This document shows positions 1-5,734 of a stretch of DNA of 6,090 nucleotides, in pieces (the first letter of the stretch is position 1; each line of letters opens with the position of its first letter). The position numbers were made by a program, and so were the translations under genes. The notes under the pieces are model-generated. The model was given only the letters and a program-made list of their open reading frames with translations. It did not search any database and had not been told where the DNA came from. The DNA comes from Candidatus Competibacteraceae bacterium (lineage in GTDB: Bacteria; Pseudomonadota; Gammaproteobacteria; Competibacterales; Competibacteraceae), in the NCBI GenBank assembly GCA_020445045.1, contig JAGRHI010000136.1:2493-8582 (forward strand), read 5' to 3'.

Positions 1-531
1 GCCGCCCGGGCCGGCGTCCCGCACGTCGTGCTGCCGATCGACACCTTCGCCGCCCTGGGCGGCAGCGCCCTGACCGATCCCGGCATCGCGGTGCAAGCCG
101 GCGTGGACGCCCGGACCCAATTGCCCGCCACCTTCGTGCCGGGGCGCAACCTGATCTTCCTGACCTTTGCCGCCGCTTTCGCCTATCCACGCGGGATTCA
201 CGATCTGGTCACCGGCGTGGCCCAGACCGACTACAGTGGTTATCCCGACTGCCGGCGGGCCACGCTCCAGGCGTTGGAGCAGGCCATCCGGCTGGGGATG
301 GAGTACGAAATCACCATCCATACCCCGCTGATGTTCAAGTCCAAGGCGGAAACGGTGTGGATGGCCCGCGACCTCGGTGCCTTGCCGGCGTTGGCCGATA
401 GCCACACTTGTTACAATGGCCTGCAACCCCCCTGTGGGGTCTGTCCGGCCTGTCAACTGCGCGCCAAGGGTTTCGCCGAAGCCGGCATTCCCGATCCCCT
501 GCTGGAACGGTTCCGGGAACCGGCGCCATGA
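1..531 (+). CDS. queC: 7-cyano-7-deazaguanine (preQ0) synthase QueC, C-terminal part
   Basis: QueC is the cytoplasmic ATP-dependent ligase that converts 7-carboxy-7-deazaguanine and ammonia to preQ0, the last step before queuosine-specific reactions. The frame is open from the first base, so the start and the N-terminal PP-loop ATP motif lie outside the window; 176 residues are visible of a family length near 225-230. Diagnostic stretches are VPGRNLIFLTFAAAFA, VTGVAQTDYSGYPDCR, and the C-terminal zinc-binding Cys cluster at visible residues 137, 145, 148 and 151 (CYNG...CGVCPACQLRAKGF). An internal GTG at 28 would begin mid-domain and is not the real start. The stop TGA at 529-531 overlaps the queD start ATG (ATGA), implying translational coupling. 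The two downstream genes act just before QueC in the same pathway, which supports the call. Confidence 0.96.
   Translation, partial: AARAGVPHVVLPIDTFAALGGSALTDPGIAVQAGVDARTQLPATFVPGRNLIFLTFAAAFAYPRGIHDLVTGVAQTDYSGYPDCRRATLQALEQAIRLGMEYEITIHTPLMFKSKAETVWMARDLGALPALADSHTCYNGLQPPCGVCPACQLRAKGFAEAGIPDPLLERFREPAP
508..522 (+). promoter_or_regulatory. Perfect 15-base palindrome just before the queD start
   Basis: CGGTTCCGGGAACCG is a perfect inverted repeat around a central G. It ends 5 bases before the queD ATG, inside the last codons of queC. In mRNA it could fold into a 5-6 bp hairpin covering the only purine stretch (GGGAA) that could serve as ribosome binding site. Ribosomes finishing queC would open it, which would fit the ATGA overlap. 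It may equally be chance in GC-rich coding sequence; a regulatory role is inference. Confidence 0.25.
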
Positions 532-1622
532 GCGAGCGGCTGTACTTCACGGCGGCCGCCCCCTTCGAAGCGGCCAGGCAGGTCGACATCCTGCCGGCGG
601 GCCACCGCGCCCGCCGCTTGCACGGACACAGCTTCCTGGCGCGGGTTCGGGCCGAATTCCCCCCGGCGGTGGCGTCGTTTCCAGGGGCCGAAAGCGATGT
701 GCTGACCGAGCGGCTGCGGGCGGTGGTGGCGCCACTGGACTACGCCCTCCTCAACGAGCATCTGCCGTCGCCGACCGACGAAAATCTGGCCCGCTGGCTA
801 CGGACGCATCTGGACTTGCCCGGCCTCGCCAGCGTCGGCATTCACAGCACCCGCGACCGGGGCGTCGATTTGGACGATCGCGATCACGCCCACCTTTGGC
901 GGCGCTTTCGCTTCGAGGCCGCCCACCAGTTGCCTCACGTTCCGCCCGGCCATCCTTGCGGGCGAATGCACGGTCACGGTTTCGAGGTCATCCTGCATGT
1001 CGATCAGGATCTGGGCAACCGCGATCTTGGGGTGGACTACGACCGGATCGACGCGCTGTGGGCACCGCTGCACACCGAACTGCACCATGCCTGTCTCAAC
1101 GAGTTGCCCGGCCTGGACAACCCGACCAGCGAACGGTTGGCCGGCTGGCTGTGGGAGCGCCTGCGGCCGCGACTCTCGCCGTTATCCTGGGTCACGGTCT
1201 ACGAAACCGCCACCGCCGGTTGCCATTACGACGGCCGGCATTACCGTATCTGGAAGGAACGAACCTTCGATAGCGCCCTGCGCCTGCGGCGGGCGCCGGC
1301 GGACGACCCGCGCCGCCGGTTGCATGGGCACAGCTATCGAATCCGCTTGCACCTGACCGCGCCGCTGGACGAGGTCCGGGGTTGGACGGTCGACTATGGC
1401 GAGGTAAAAGCCCGGTTCGAGCCGATTTACCGAGCACTCGACCATCACCGGCTGGATGAATTACCGGGGTTGGACGATGCCGATCCGGCCGGCCTGCTGC
1501 GCTGGATCAAAGCCGCGCTGGCCGATTGCGGGCTACCCTTGGATCGCATCGACCTGGAGCAAACCCCCGGCTGCGGCGCGCTGCTGTGCTGGGGGGAGGA
1601 GGGGCCGGCGCTGCCGGTCTGA
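528..1622 (+). CDS. queD: Three-domain QueD-like 6-carboxytetrahydropterin synthase (tandem PTPS fold)
   Basis: QueD converts dihydroneopterin triphosphate to 6-carboxytetrahydropterin, the first committed step to preQ0. This 364-residue protein is about three times a normal QueD (near 120 residues) and shows three successive QueD/PTPS-like units: about 1-120, 121-243 and 244-364, each with an LHGH or MHGH zinc motif (H32/H34, H148/H150, H266/H268). Only the middle unit is complete: first zinc His H133 (FEAAH), catalytic Cys C144 (CGRMHGH), H187 in HHACLNE and Glu E226 (VYET). The first unit has R17, A28, Y72 and S107 at those places. The third has L251 and R262 but keeps D305-H306 and a nearby Glu, E344. 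The start ATG at 528 overlaps the queC stop and begins directly at the first domain; an upstream in-frame extension to 408 lies inside queC and is rejected. The QueD activity is inferred from the middle domain and the operon; the roles of the outer domains are unknown. Confidence 0.9.
   Translation: MSERLYFTAAAPFEAARQVDILPAGHRARRLHGHSFLARVRAEFPPAVASFPGAESDVLTERLRAVVAPLDYALLNEHLPSPTDENLARWLRTHLDLPGLASVGIHSTRDRGVDLDDRDHAHLWRRFRFEAAHQLPHVPPGHPCGRMHGHGFEVILHVDQDLGNRDLGVDYDRIDALWAPLHTELHHACLNELPGLDNPTSERLAGWLWERLRPRLSPLSWVTVYETATAGCHYDGRHYRIWKERTFDSALRLRRAPADDPRRRLHGHSYRIRLHLTAPLDEVRGWTVDYGEVKARFEPIYRALDHHRLDELPGLDDADPAGLLRWIKAALADCGLPLDRIDLEQTPGCGALLCWGEEGPALPV
1591..1604 (+). promoter_or_regulatory. 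Purine-rich (GGAGGAGG-type) tract upstream of queE
   Basis: GGGGGGAGGAGGGG lies inside the end of queD and is a strong Shine-Dalgarno match, but it ends 28 bases before the queE ATG at 1633, much farther than usual. The 10 bases between the queD stop and queE contain no such motif. It may help keep ribosomes near the queD/queE junction, or simply encode the Gly-Glu-Glu-Gly end of QueD. No alternative queE start sits at the normal distance, because the family's N-terminus begins at 1633. Confidence 0.2.
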
Positions 1623-1632
1623 CGATCCGCGC

Positions 1633-2277
1633 ATGAGCTACGCGGTCAAGGAGTTGTTCTACACCCTGCAAGGCGAAGGCGCCCACAGTGGCCGGCCGGC
1701 GGTATTCTGCCGGTTTGCCGGCTGCAACTTGTGGAGTGGCCGGGAAGTGGATCGGGCGAGTGCCGTGTGCCGGTTCTGCGACACCGATTTCGTCGGCGCC
1801 GACGGACCGGGCGGGGGAAAATTCGCCACGCCGGACACGCTGGCCGCCGCCGTCGCCGCTCGTTGGCCCGCCGAGGCGCCGCGAGCCCGGCCTTACGTGG
1901 TCTGCACCGGCGGCGAGCCGCTGCTGCAAGTGGACGAACCGCTGATTGCCGCCCTGCACGACCGGGGCTTCGAGGTGGCGGTGGAGACCAACGGCACCTT
2001 GGCGGCCCCGCCCGGCCTGGACTGGATCTGCGTCAGCCCCAAGGCCGATGCGGCCTTGAGACTCGTTCAGGGCGATGAATTGAAATTGGTGTATCCCCAG
2101 TCCGAACCCGAAGCACAACCGGCGTGTTTCGTGGATTTGGCATTCCGGTACTTCTTCTTGCAACCGCTGGACGGTCCCGACCAGGACGCCCATACCCAAG
2201 CCGCCGTCGCCTATTGCTTGGCTCATCCGCAGTGGCGGTTGAGCCTGCAAACCCATAAAGTGCTGGGGATTCCCTGA
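1633..2277 (+). CDS. queE: 7-carboxy-7-deazaguanine synthase QueE (radical SAM)
   Basis: QueE is a radical S-adenosylmethionine enzyme that contracts 6-carboxytetrahydropterin to 7-carboxy-7-deazaguanine, taking the QueD product and supplying QueC. The 214-residue protein starts MSYAVKELFYTLQGEGAHSG, the normal N-terminus of the family. It has the atypical cluster motif C-X14-C-X2-C (C31, C46, C49) rather than the usual CX3CX2C. The SAM-binding GGEP is at 93-96, followed by ETNGT, CVSPKAD, LKLVYPQ, FLQPLDG and the terminal QTHKVLGIP. ATG 1633 is chosen because it matches this N-terminus; the frame runs open back to 1456, but that stretch is inside queD. It begins 10 bases after the queD stop with no good Shine-Dalgarno at the usual spacing, so translation probably depends on coupling to queD. 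No key residue is missing. Confidence 0.97.
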   Translation: MSYAVKELFYTLQGEGAHSGRPAVFCRFAGCNLWSGREVDRASAVCRFCDTDFVGADGPGGGKFATPDTLAAAVAARWPAEAPRARPYVVCTGGEPLLQVDEPLIAALHDRGFEVAVETNGTLAAPPGLDWICVSPKADAALRLVQGDELKLVYPQSEPEAQPACFVDLAFRYFFLQPLDGPDQDAHTQAAVAYCLAHPQWRLSLQTHKVLGIP

Positions 2278-2338
2278 GCAGTCGAGGTGTGGGCGGCGAA
2301 CGCGGCGCCCCATGCCGACAGCGTTTCCCGCAAGACCT

Positions 2339-3604
2339 TCACCCGATAGGTCGCGTGACAGAGGACCATCCCCATGCCACCGGCAATCCGCAAACCGTGT
2401 CGGCGGCGTTCTCGCCGCACTCGCGTGGACTGGCGCCCAACCGGGGCCGATAGTCGAATTGTGGCCGACTCCGGGCACCTTCCTCGTAATGTTGCCAGAC
2501 CGCGATGCCGCCGCCGAGCAGCAGTAACCCCAACAAGATGGCGAAGGCGATTTTCCAGGGACTATAGGGCCGCTCGCCCTGCACCTCGCCGCTACGACCG
2601 TTGACCACGAAGCGGTAGACCCGGTCGCGAAAACGGAAGGCCGACATCCATATCGGCAGCAGGATGTGCTTGAAGCGAATTTTGCCATAGCGGGTGTCCG
2701 CGGCGTGGATGCGCTGATGGTCGCCGCCGATGTCGCGCTGGATGTCGCGCTGGATGGTGGGCGCCATGATCTCGCGCGCGCGCTCGAAACCCTGATCCAG
2801 CTCCACCTGATACATCTCGCTGCGAAACCCGCTGAGATACTCTTCCCGATAGGGCAGCAGTTGGGCCAGATCCCAGGGTTCCAAACGTTCGGTGACTTCG
2901 CGCGGCAACGAGCGGCTGGCCAGCACCAGCACATCGTCGAAAAATCGGGAGACCACGCCCGCCGCCGGGCTCCAGCGGACCTTGGTCACCAGGCGCGTGC
3001 GCACGACCTCCCGGCCGTCCTCCATGGCGCGGTAACTTTCCTGTACCTGATAGTTGTCGCCGCGCTCGCCCTGGTAGCGGGTGGTGGTGTCGGCGTCGTA
3101 GGTCCAGTAGGGCACGTACATACCGGTCAGGCGAGCGTCGTCGCGGGCGTAATCCTTGAGCTTGCCGGGCGCGAACCATAGGCCGCCGAGCCACTGGCGG
3201 AATGCCGCGCGGGCCTGCTCGCGTTCGATCTTGAACGGCAGCAACGCCTGGATCCGCAACTCGCGGTGCAGCCCGGTCTTCGCCACCACCGGCGCGCCGC
3301 AAAACGGGCATTCCCCGGCGTGCACGGCGGCATCGAAACTGTAGGTGGCCCCGCAGGAATCGCAGTGGATGGAAACGCTTTCTCGAACGGTCGCGGTATT
3401 GGCCAGATCGCGCAGCGTTTGCCGGAAATCCTGCTCTTCGATGGGCGTGGCGGCAACGACAATGCGATTTTCATGGCCGCAGTAGGCGCAGCGCTGTACC
3501 TCGGTACCGGGGGCGTATTCGAGCGACGCGCCGCACTGCGTGCAAGGAAAGCGCCGGGGGTCCGGGTTGCTGTCGGCCAGGGGAAGACCGGATTCCTGCT
3601 GCAT
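2339..3604 (-). CDS. Double zinc-ribbon protein with one C-terminal membrane helix, function unknown
   Basis: This 421-residue protein has two four-Cys zinc ribbons near the N-terminus: C21/C24/C39/C42 (CTQCG...CAYCGH) and C81/C84/C99/C102 (CDSCG...CPFCGAP). A middle region of about 240 residues contains LLPFKIEREQA, FAPGKLKDYARDDARLTGMYVPYWTYDADT and a second LLPIWMSAF segment. One hydrophobic helix follows at about 350-370 (WKIAFAILLGLLLLGGGIAVW), then a polar tail of 51 residues. No signal peptide is seen, so the ribbons and middle region probably face the cytoplasm. Such proteins are often labelled primosomal protein N' or helicase-like because of the ribbons, but no helicase motif is present. 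The layout recalls Bacillus YdjG, a membrane zinc-ribbon protein of a stress operon; this is a resemblance only. The ATG at 3604 has a good ribosome site (GAAGGAG, 3614-3620) 9 bases upstream. It lies 33 bases after murI, probably in the same transcript. Confidence 0.85.
   Translation of the reverse strand: MQQESGLPLADSNPDPRRFPCTQCGASLEYAPGTEVQRCAYCGHENRIVVAATPIEEQDFRQTLRDLANTATVRESVSIHCDSCGATYSFDAAVHAGECPFCGAPVVAKTGLHRELRIQALLPFKIEREQARAAFRQWLGGLWFAPGKLKDYARDDARLTGMYVPYWTYDADTTTRYQGERGDNYQVQESYRAMEDGREVVRTRLVTKVRWSPAAGVVSRFFDDVLVLASRSLPREVTERLEPWDLAQLLPYREEYLSGFRSEMYQVELDQGFERAREIMAPTIQRDIQRDIGGDHQRIHAADTRYGKIRFKHILLPIWMSAFRFRDRVYRFVVNGRSGEVQGERPYSPWKIAFAILLGLLLLGGGIAVWQHYEEGARSRPQFDYRPRLGASPRECGENAADTVCGLPVAWGWSSVTRPIG
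2729..2752. repeat. Two exact tandem copies of a 12-base unit inside the zinc-ribbon gene
   Basis: GATGTCGCGCTG occurs twice in a row on the plus strand and encodes the repeat IQRDIQRD on the minus strand, around residue 290 of the zinc-ribbon protein. It keeps the frame, so it looks like a small in-frame slippage duplication; homologues may have a different copy number. Confidence 0.7.
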
Positions 3605-3637
3605 GGCGGTGGGCTCCTTCGGAAAGTTTTCGAGATT

Positions 3638-4477
3638 TCAAGTTTCAGGTCTTAAGCGTTCCAGGGTGTCGTGGCGCACCTGCTCGGGCAGCGTTTCGAG
3701 CTTGACCGGATGTTCCAGCAAGCGGGCCATCAACCCGGCGGTCGGTTCGGGCGGGCCGCTGCTGAAGTATCGCACGCCGCCGGTCACGGGCTCTCTGGCC
3801 AGCAGACCCCCGGTTTCCAGCCGGCGGCGTAATTGCCGAGCCACCGCCGGACTGGGGTCGAGAATGGCGACCGCCGGACCGGCCAGCCGCTGGATCGCCG
3901 GAATCAGGAACGGGTAATGGGTGCAGCCCAGCACCAGGGTATCGGCGCCTTCGGCCAGCAGCGGTCGCAGGTAGCGCGTCAGCAGCATCTGGCAGCGCGG
4001 ACCGTGCTGCTCGCCTCGTTCCACGCAATCGGCCAGCCCTGGACAGGGCTGCACGATCACCCGCGCCCGCTGGCCGTGCTGGTCGAGCAGGGCGGCGAAC
4101 TTGTCGCTGCGAACGGTGTTGCCGGTGGCCAGAATGCCGACCACGCCGGATCGGGTCGTGGCCACGGCCGGTTTGAGCGCGGGTTCGATGCCGACGATCG
4201 GAACGGAAAAACAGGCGCGCAATTGGGCGATGGCCGCCGCCGTGGCGGTATTGCAGGCCACCACCACCGCCTTGGCCTTCCGCTCCAGCAGGAATTCGGT
4301 GATGGCGAGCGCACGGCGCACGATGAAATCGACCGGCTTGCCGCCATAGGGCGCATGGCCCGAATCGGCCACGTACAATAACGATTCCCGAGGCAAGGCG
4401 GCGCGGACGTGCTGAAGCACCGATAGTCCGCCCACCCCGGAATCGAACACCCCGATGGGATTGTGGTTGTTCGTCAT
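3638..4477 (-). CDS. murI: Glutamate racemase MurI
   Basis: MurI interconverts L- and D-glutamate without a cofactor, supplying the D-glutamate that MurD adds to the peptidoglycan peptide; it acts in the cytoplasm. The 279-residue length fits the family. The key motifs are present: GVFDSGVGGLSVL at 9-21 (D12, S13), ADSGHAPYG at 37-45, ACNTAT with catalytic Cys C75, a Glu at E153, and LGCTHYPFL with the second catalytic Cys C185 and H187. ATG 4477 is the only reasonable start: the family motif begins 8 residues in, and no ATG, GTG or TTG lies just upstream in frame, although the frame stays open to 4906. The ribosome site is poor, since an AAGGG abuts the ATG directly. It is the first gene of a probable two-gene unit with the zinc-ribbon gene 33 bases downstream. 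Confidence 0.97.
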   Translation of the reverse strand: MTNNHNPIGVFDSGVGGLSVLQHVRAALPRESLLYVADSGHAPYGGKPVDFIVRRALAITEFLLERKAKAVVVACNTATAAAIAQLRACFSVPIVGIEPALKPAVATTRSGVVGILATGNTVRSDKFAALLDQHGQRARVIVQPCPGLADCVERGEQHGPRCQMLLTRYLRPLLAEGADTLVLGCTHYPFLIPAIQRLAGPAVAILDPSPAVARQLRRRLETGGLLAREPVTGGVRYFSSGPPEPTAGLMARLLEHPVKLETLPEQVRHDTLERLRPET

Positions 4478-4930
4478 CCCTTGTCGATCCGATTTATCCC
4501 CAACCGGGGTGTTGTTCGGGAAACCCGCACTCAGGTCACACCAGTACTGATCAGCGGAAAAGCATCGTCTTACCCCAGCCCATTCCAGTGAGTTGGCGCG
4601 GCTTGACCGTACCCAAAACCGCCGCGAATGACGCCGGGGCAGGGGAAGCCATCGCGCGGGCGGCGGGTTGCAAGGATTTCGCGCGGCTGATCCTGCTTGG
4701 CAAGCGCCCGGCGGCCCGGACGCAATACTACCTGGAATGGTTGCGGGAACACATGGACGCTTTGTCGGACTTCCGCCCGTTCGCCTTGTCCCGCCCGATG
4801 CACTTCGGCGCAATCCATGGGGCGACGCGGCGGGCATTGGGCAAACGCGCCGTTGGCCCACCGCCCGCGCCGGCGTTGACAACCGCGTCCATGACTCGTG
4901 TGCCACGCGGCTCGAAGCCGTGGGTTCCGC
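4478..4930. other. 453-base stretch between murI and fetB without a secure gene
   Basis: The part next to murI (4478-4587) is its leader. It contains GGATAAATC on the minus strand about 15 bases before the start, which weakly resembles a -10 box but lacks a convincing -35. It also has the short inverted repeat CCCCAACCGGGG (4498-4509) and the 8-base palindrome CTGATCAG (4547-4554). The middle holds a plus-strand open frame listed separately. A hairpin follows near 4903-4923. No tRNA, small RNA of a known family, insertion-sequence end or phage-like site was recognised. Confidence 0.6.
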
Positions 4931-5058
4931 TTATCGGCGATCCGCGGTCAGCCGATCCAGACGCAGGCGCTGACGGTCGTCGAACAGGCGTCGTGAACCG
5001 GCCCAGACCGCCGCCATCGTTCCCAATCCGGTACCGCCAGCGATCAAAAACAGGATGA
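4588..5058 (+). CDS. Unassigned open frame, possible small gene or gene remnant
   Basis: I do not recognise this 156-codon frame, which starts with GTG. From about 4666 to 4818 it reads like a soluble protein (KDFARLILLGKR, TQYYLEWLREHMDAL, SRPMHFGAIHG), and nearly every third codon base there is G or C, as in the neighbouring genes. After about 4850 it becomes rich in Pro, Arg and Ala, and from 4931 it runs opposite the well-supported fetB gene, so the C-terminal third is probably not a real protein. No Shine-Dalgarno motif precedes the GTG, and the frame is also open upstream without a better start. It may be a short gene whose true end was lost by frameshift, a remnant of a decayed gene, or chance in GC-rich DNA. 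Confidence 0.22.
   Translation: MSWRGLTVPKTAANDAGAGEAIARAAGCKDFARLILLGKRPAARTQYYLEWLREHMDALSDFRPFALSRPMHFGAIHGATRRALGKRAVGPPPAPALTTASMTRVPRGSKPWVPLIGDPRSADPDAGADGRRTGVVNRPRPPPSFPIRYRQRSKTG
4903..4923 (-). terminator. Hairpin just past fetB, possible weak terminator
   Basis: Read on the minus strand, CCACGGCTTCGAGCCGCGTGG folds as a 5-bp stem CGGCT/AGCCG with a TCG loop, extended by CCA/TGG beyond a two-base bulge. It begins 7 bases after the fetB stop codon. No run of T follows, so it is not a standard intrinsic terminator; it might stabilise the mRNA end or be incidental. Confidence 0.3.
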
Positions 5059-5734
5059 GGAGTTGGTATTTGGCCGCTTCCAGGGGGGGACTGCCGGCCA
5101 GGATCTGACCGGTCATCATGCCGGGCAAACTCACCAGGCCGGCCGCGGCCATGGCGTTGACGATGGGAATGAGCCCGGAACGCAGCGCCTCGCGGCGCGG
5201 GTCGGCGATGGCTTCCTCCCAGGTCGCCCCCAGCAGCAATCGGGCTTCGATGCAACCCCGAGCGTCCCAGGCCTGACGGGTCAATTGGTCCAGGGCGATG
5301 GCCACTCCACTCATGGTGTTGCCCAGCAACATGCCCAGCAGGGGGATCAGGTATCGCGGCTGATACCAGGGCTCAACTTGAATAATCACCAGCAACGCCA
5401 GCAGAGTGACACTGAAGGACGACAGAAACAGGGAGAGGGTGCCGATGCCATAGCCCCAGGGTCCGGTGTAGCGGCGTTTCTGTCGACTTTGCACTTCCCA
5501 ACCCGCCACCGACCACATGACCAGGACGATGAGCCCGATCAGCACCGGGTTGGCCTGGGCAAATAGCTGCTTCAAAACCAGGCCAACGAGCATTAATTGC
5601 ACCGCGCCGCGCAGCGCGGCGACCAGTACCCGCCGCCCGACACCCAGGCACAGCCGCCAGGACAGCGCGGCCAACACCATCACCAGACCGGCGGCCAGGA
5701 CCAGATCCCAGGCACTCAAGGCGATCAGGTTCAT
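4931..5734 (-). CDS. fetB: FetB-family ABC transporter permease (putative iron exporter)
   Basis: This 267-residue protein is the membrane subunit of a FetAB (YbbLM)-type ABC transporter; in Escherichia coli that pair helps export iron and protects against oxidative stress. It is highly hydrophobic with about seven likely membrane helices (for example 8-25, 36-58, 62-78, 97-118, 126-148, 187-203 and 222-245). Family signatures include LLGMLLGNTMSGVAIALD at 132-149, EARLLLGATWEEAI at 163-176 (likely contact with the ATPase) and PGMMTGQILAGSPP at 204-217. ATG 5734 is preceded by GGAG (5743-5746) at 8 bases and overlaps the fetA stop as ATGA. The longer in-frame start at 5818 lies inside fetA and is rejected. 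Iron as substrate is inferred from the family, not shown by the sequence. Confidence 0.93.
   Translation of the reverse strand: MNLIALSAWDLVLAAGLVMVLAALSWRLCLGVGRRVLVAALRGAVQLMLVGLVLKQLFAQANPVLIGLIVLVMWSVAGWEVQSRQKRRYTGPWGYGIGTLSLFLSSFSVTLLALLVIIQVEPWYQPRYLIPLLGMLLGNTMSGVAIALDQLTRQAWDARGCIEARLLLGATWEEAIADPRREALRSGLIPIVNAMAAAGLVSLPGMMTGQILAGSPPLEAAKYQLLILFLIAGGTGLGTMAAVWAGSRRLFDDRQRLRLDRLTADRR

Noticed and set aside
408..527. Longer N-terminus for queD
   Set aside because: It would lie inside queC, and the first QueD-like domain begins directly after the ATG at 528.
377..1273. 298-codon plus-strand open frame inside queC and queD
   Set aside because: Arg/Pro/Ala-rich shadow in another frame; queC and queD have clear family motifs over the same bases.
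2278..2338. Terminator between convergent queE and the zinc-ribbon gene
   Set aside because: Only a weak 5-bp GGGCG/CGCCC pairing is visible and there is no T run on either strand.
1507..2934. 475-codon minus-strand open frame across queE and the start of the zinc-ribbon region
   Set aside because: It runs antisense to queE and out of frame with the zinc-ribbon gene, has a biased Arg/Pro/Ser-rich composition and matches no family; it is a by-product of high G+C.
4478..4530. Sigma-70 promoter for murI
   Set aside because: GATAAA on the minus strand is a poor -10 match and no -35 element lies at the right spacing, so it is mentioned only as part of the leader.
4478..4906. Upstream extension of the murI frame
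   Set aside because: The translated extension is low-quality Arg/Pro/Ser-rich sequence; the glutamate racemase motif begins 8 residues after ATG 4477.
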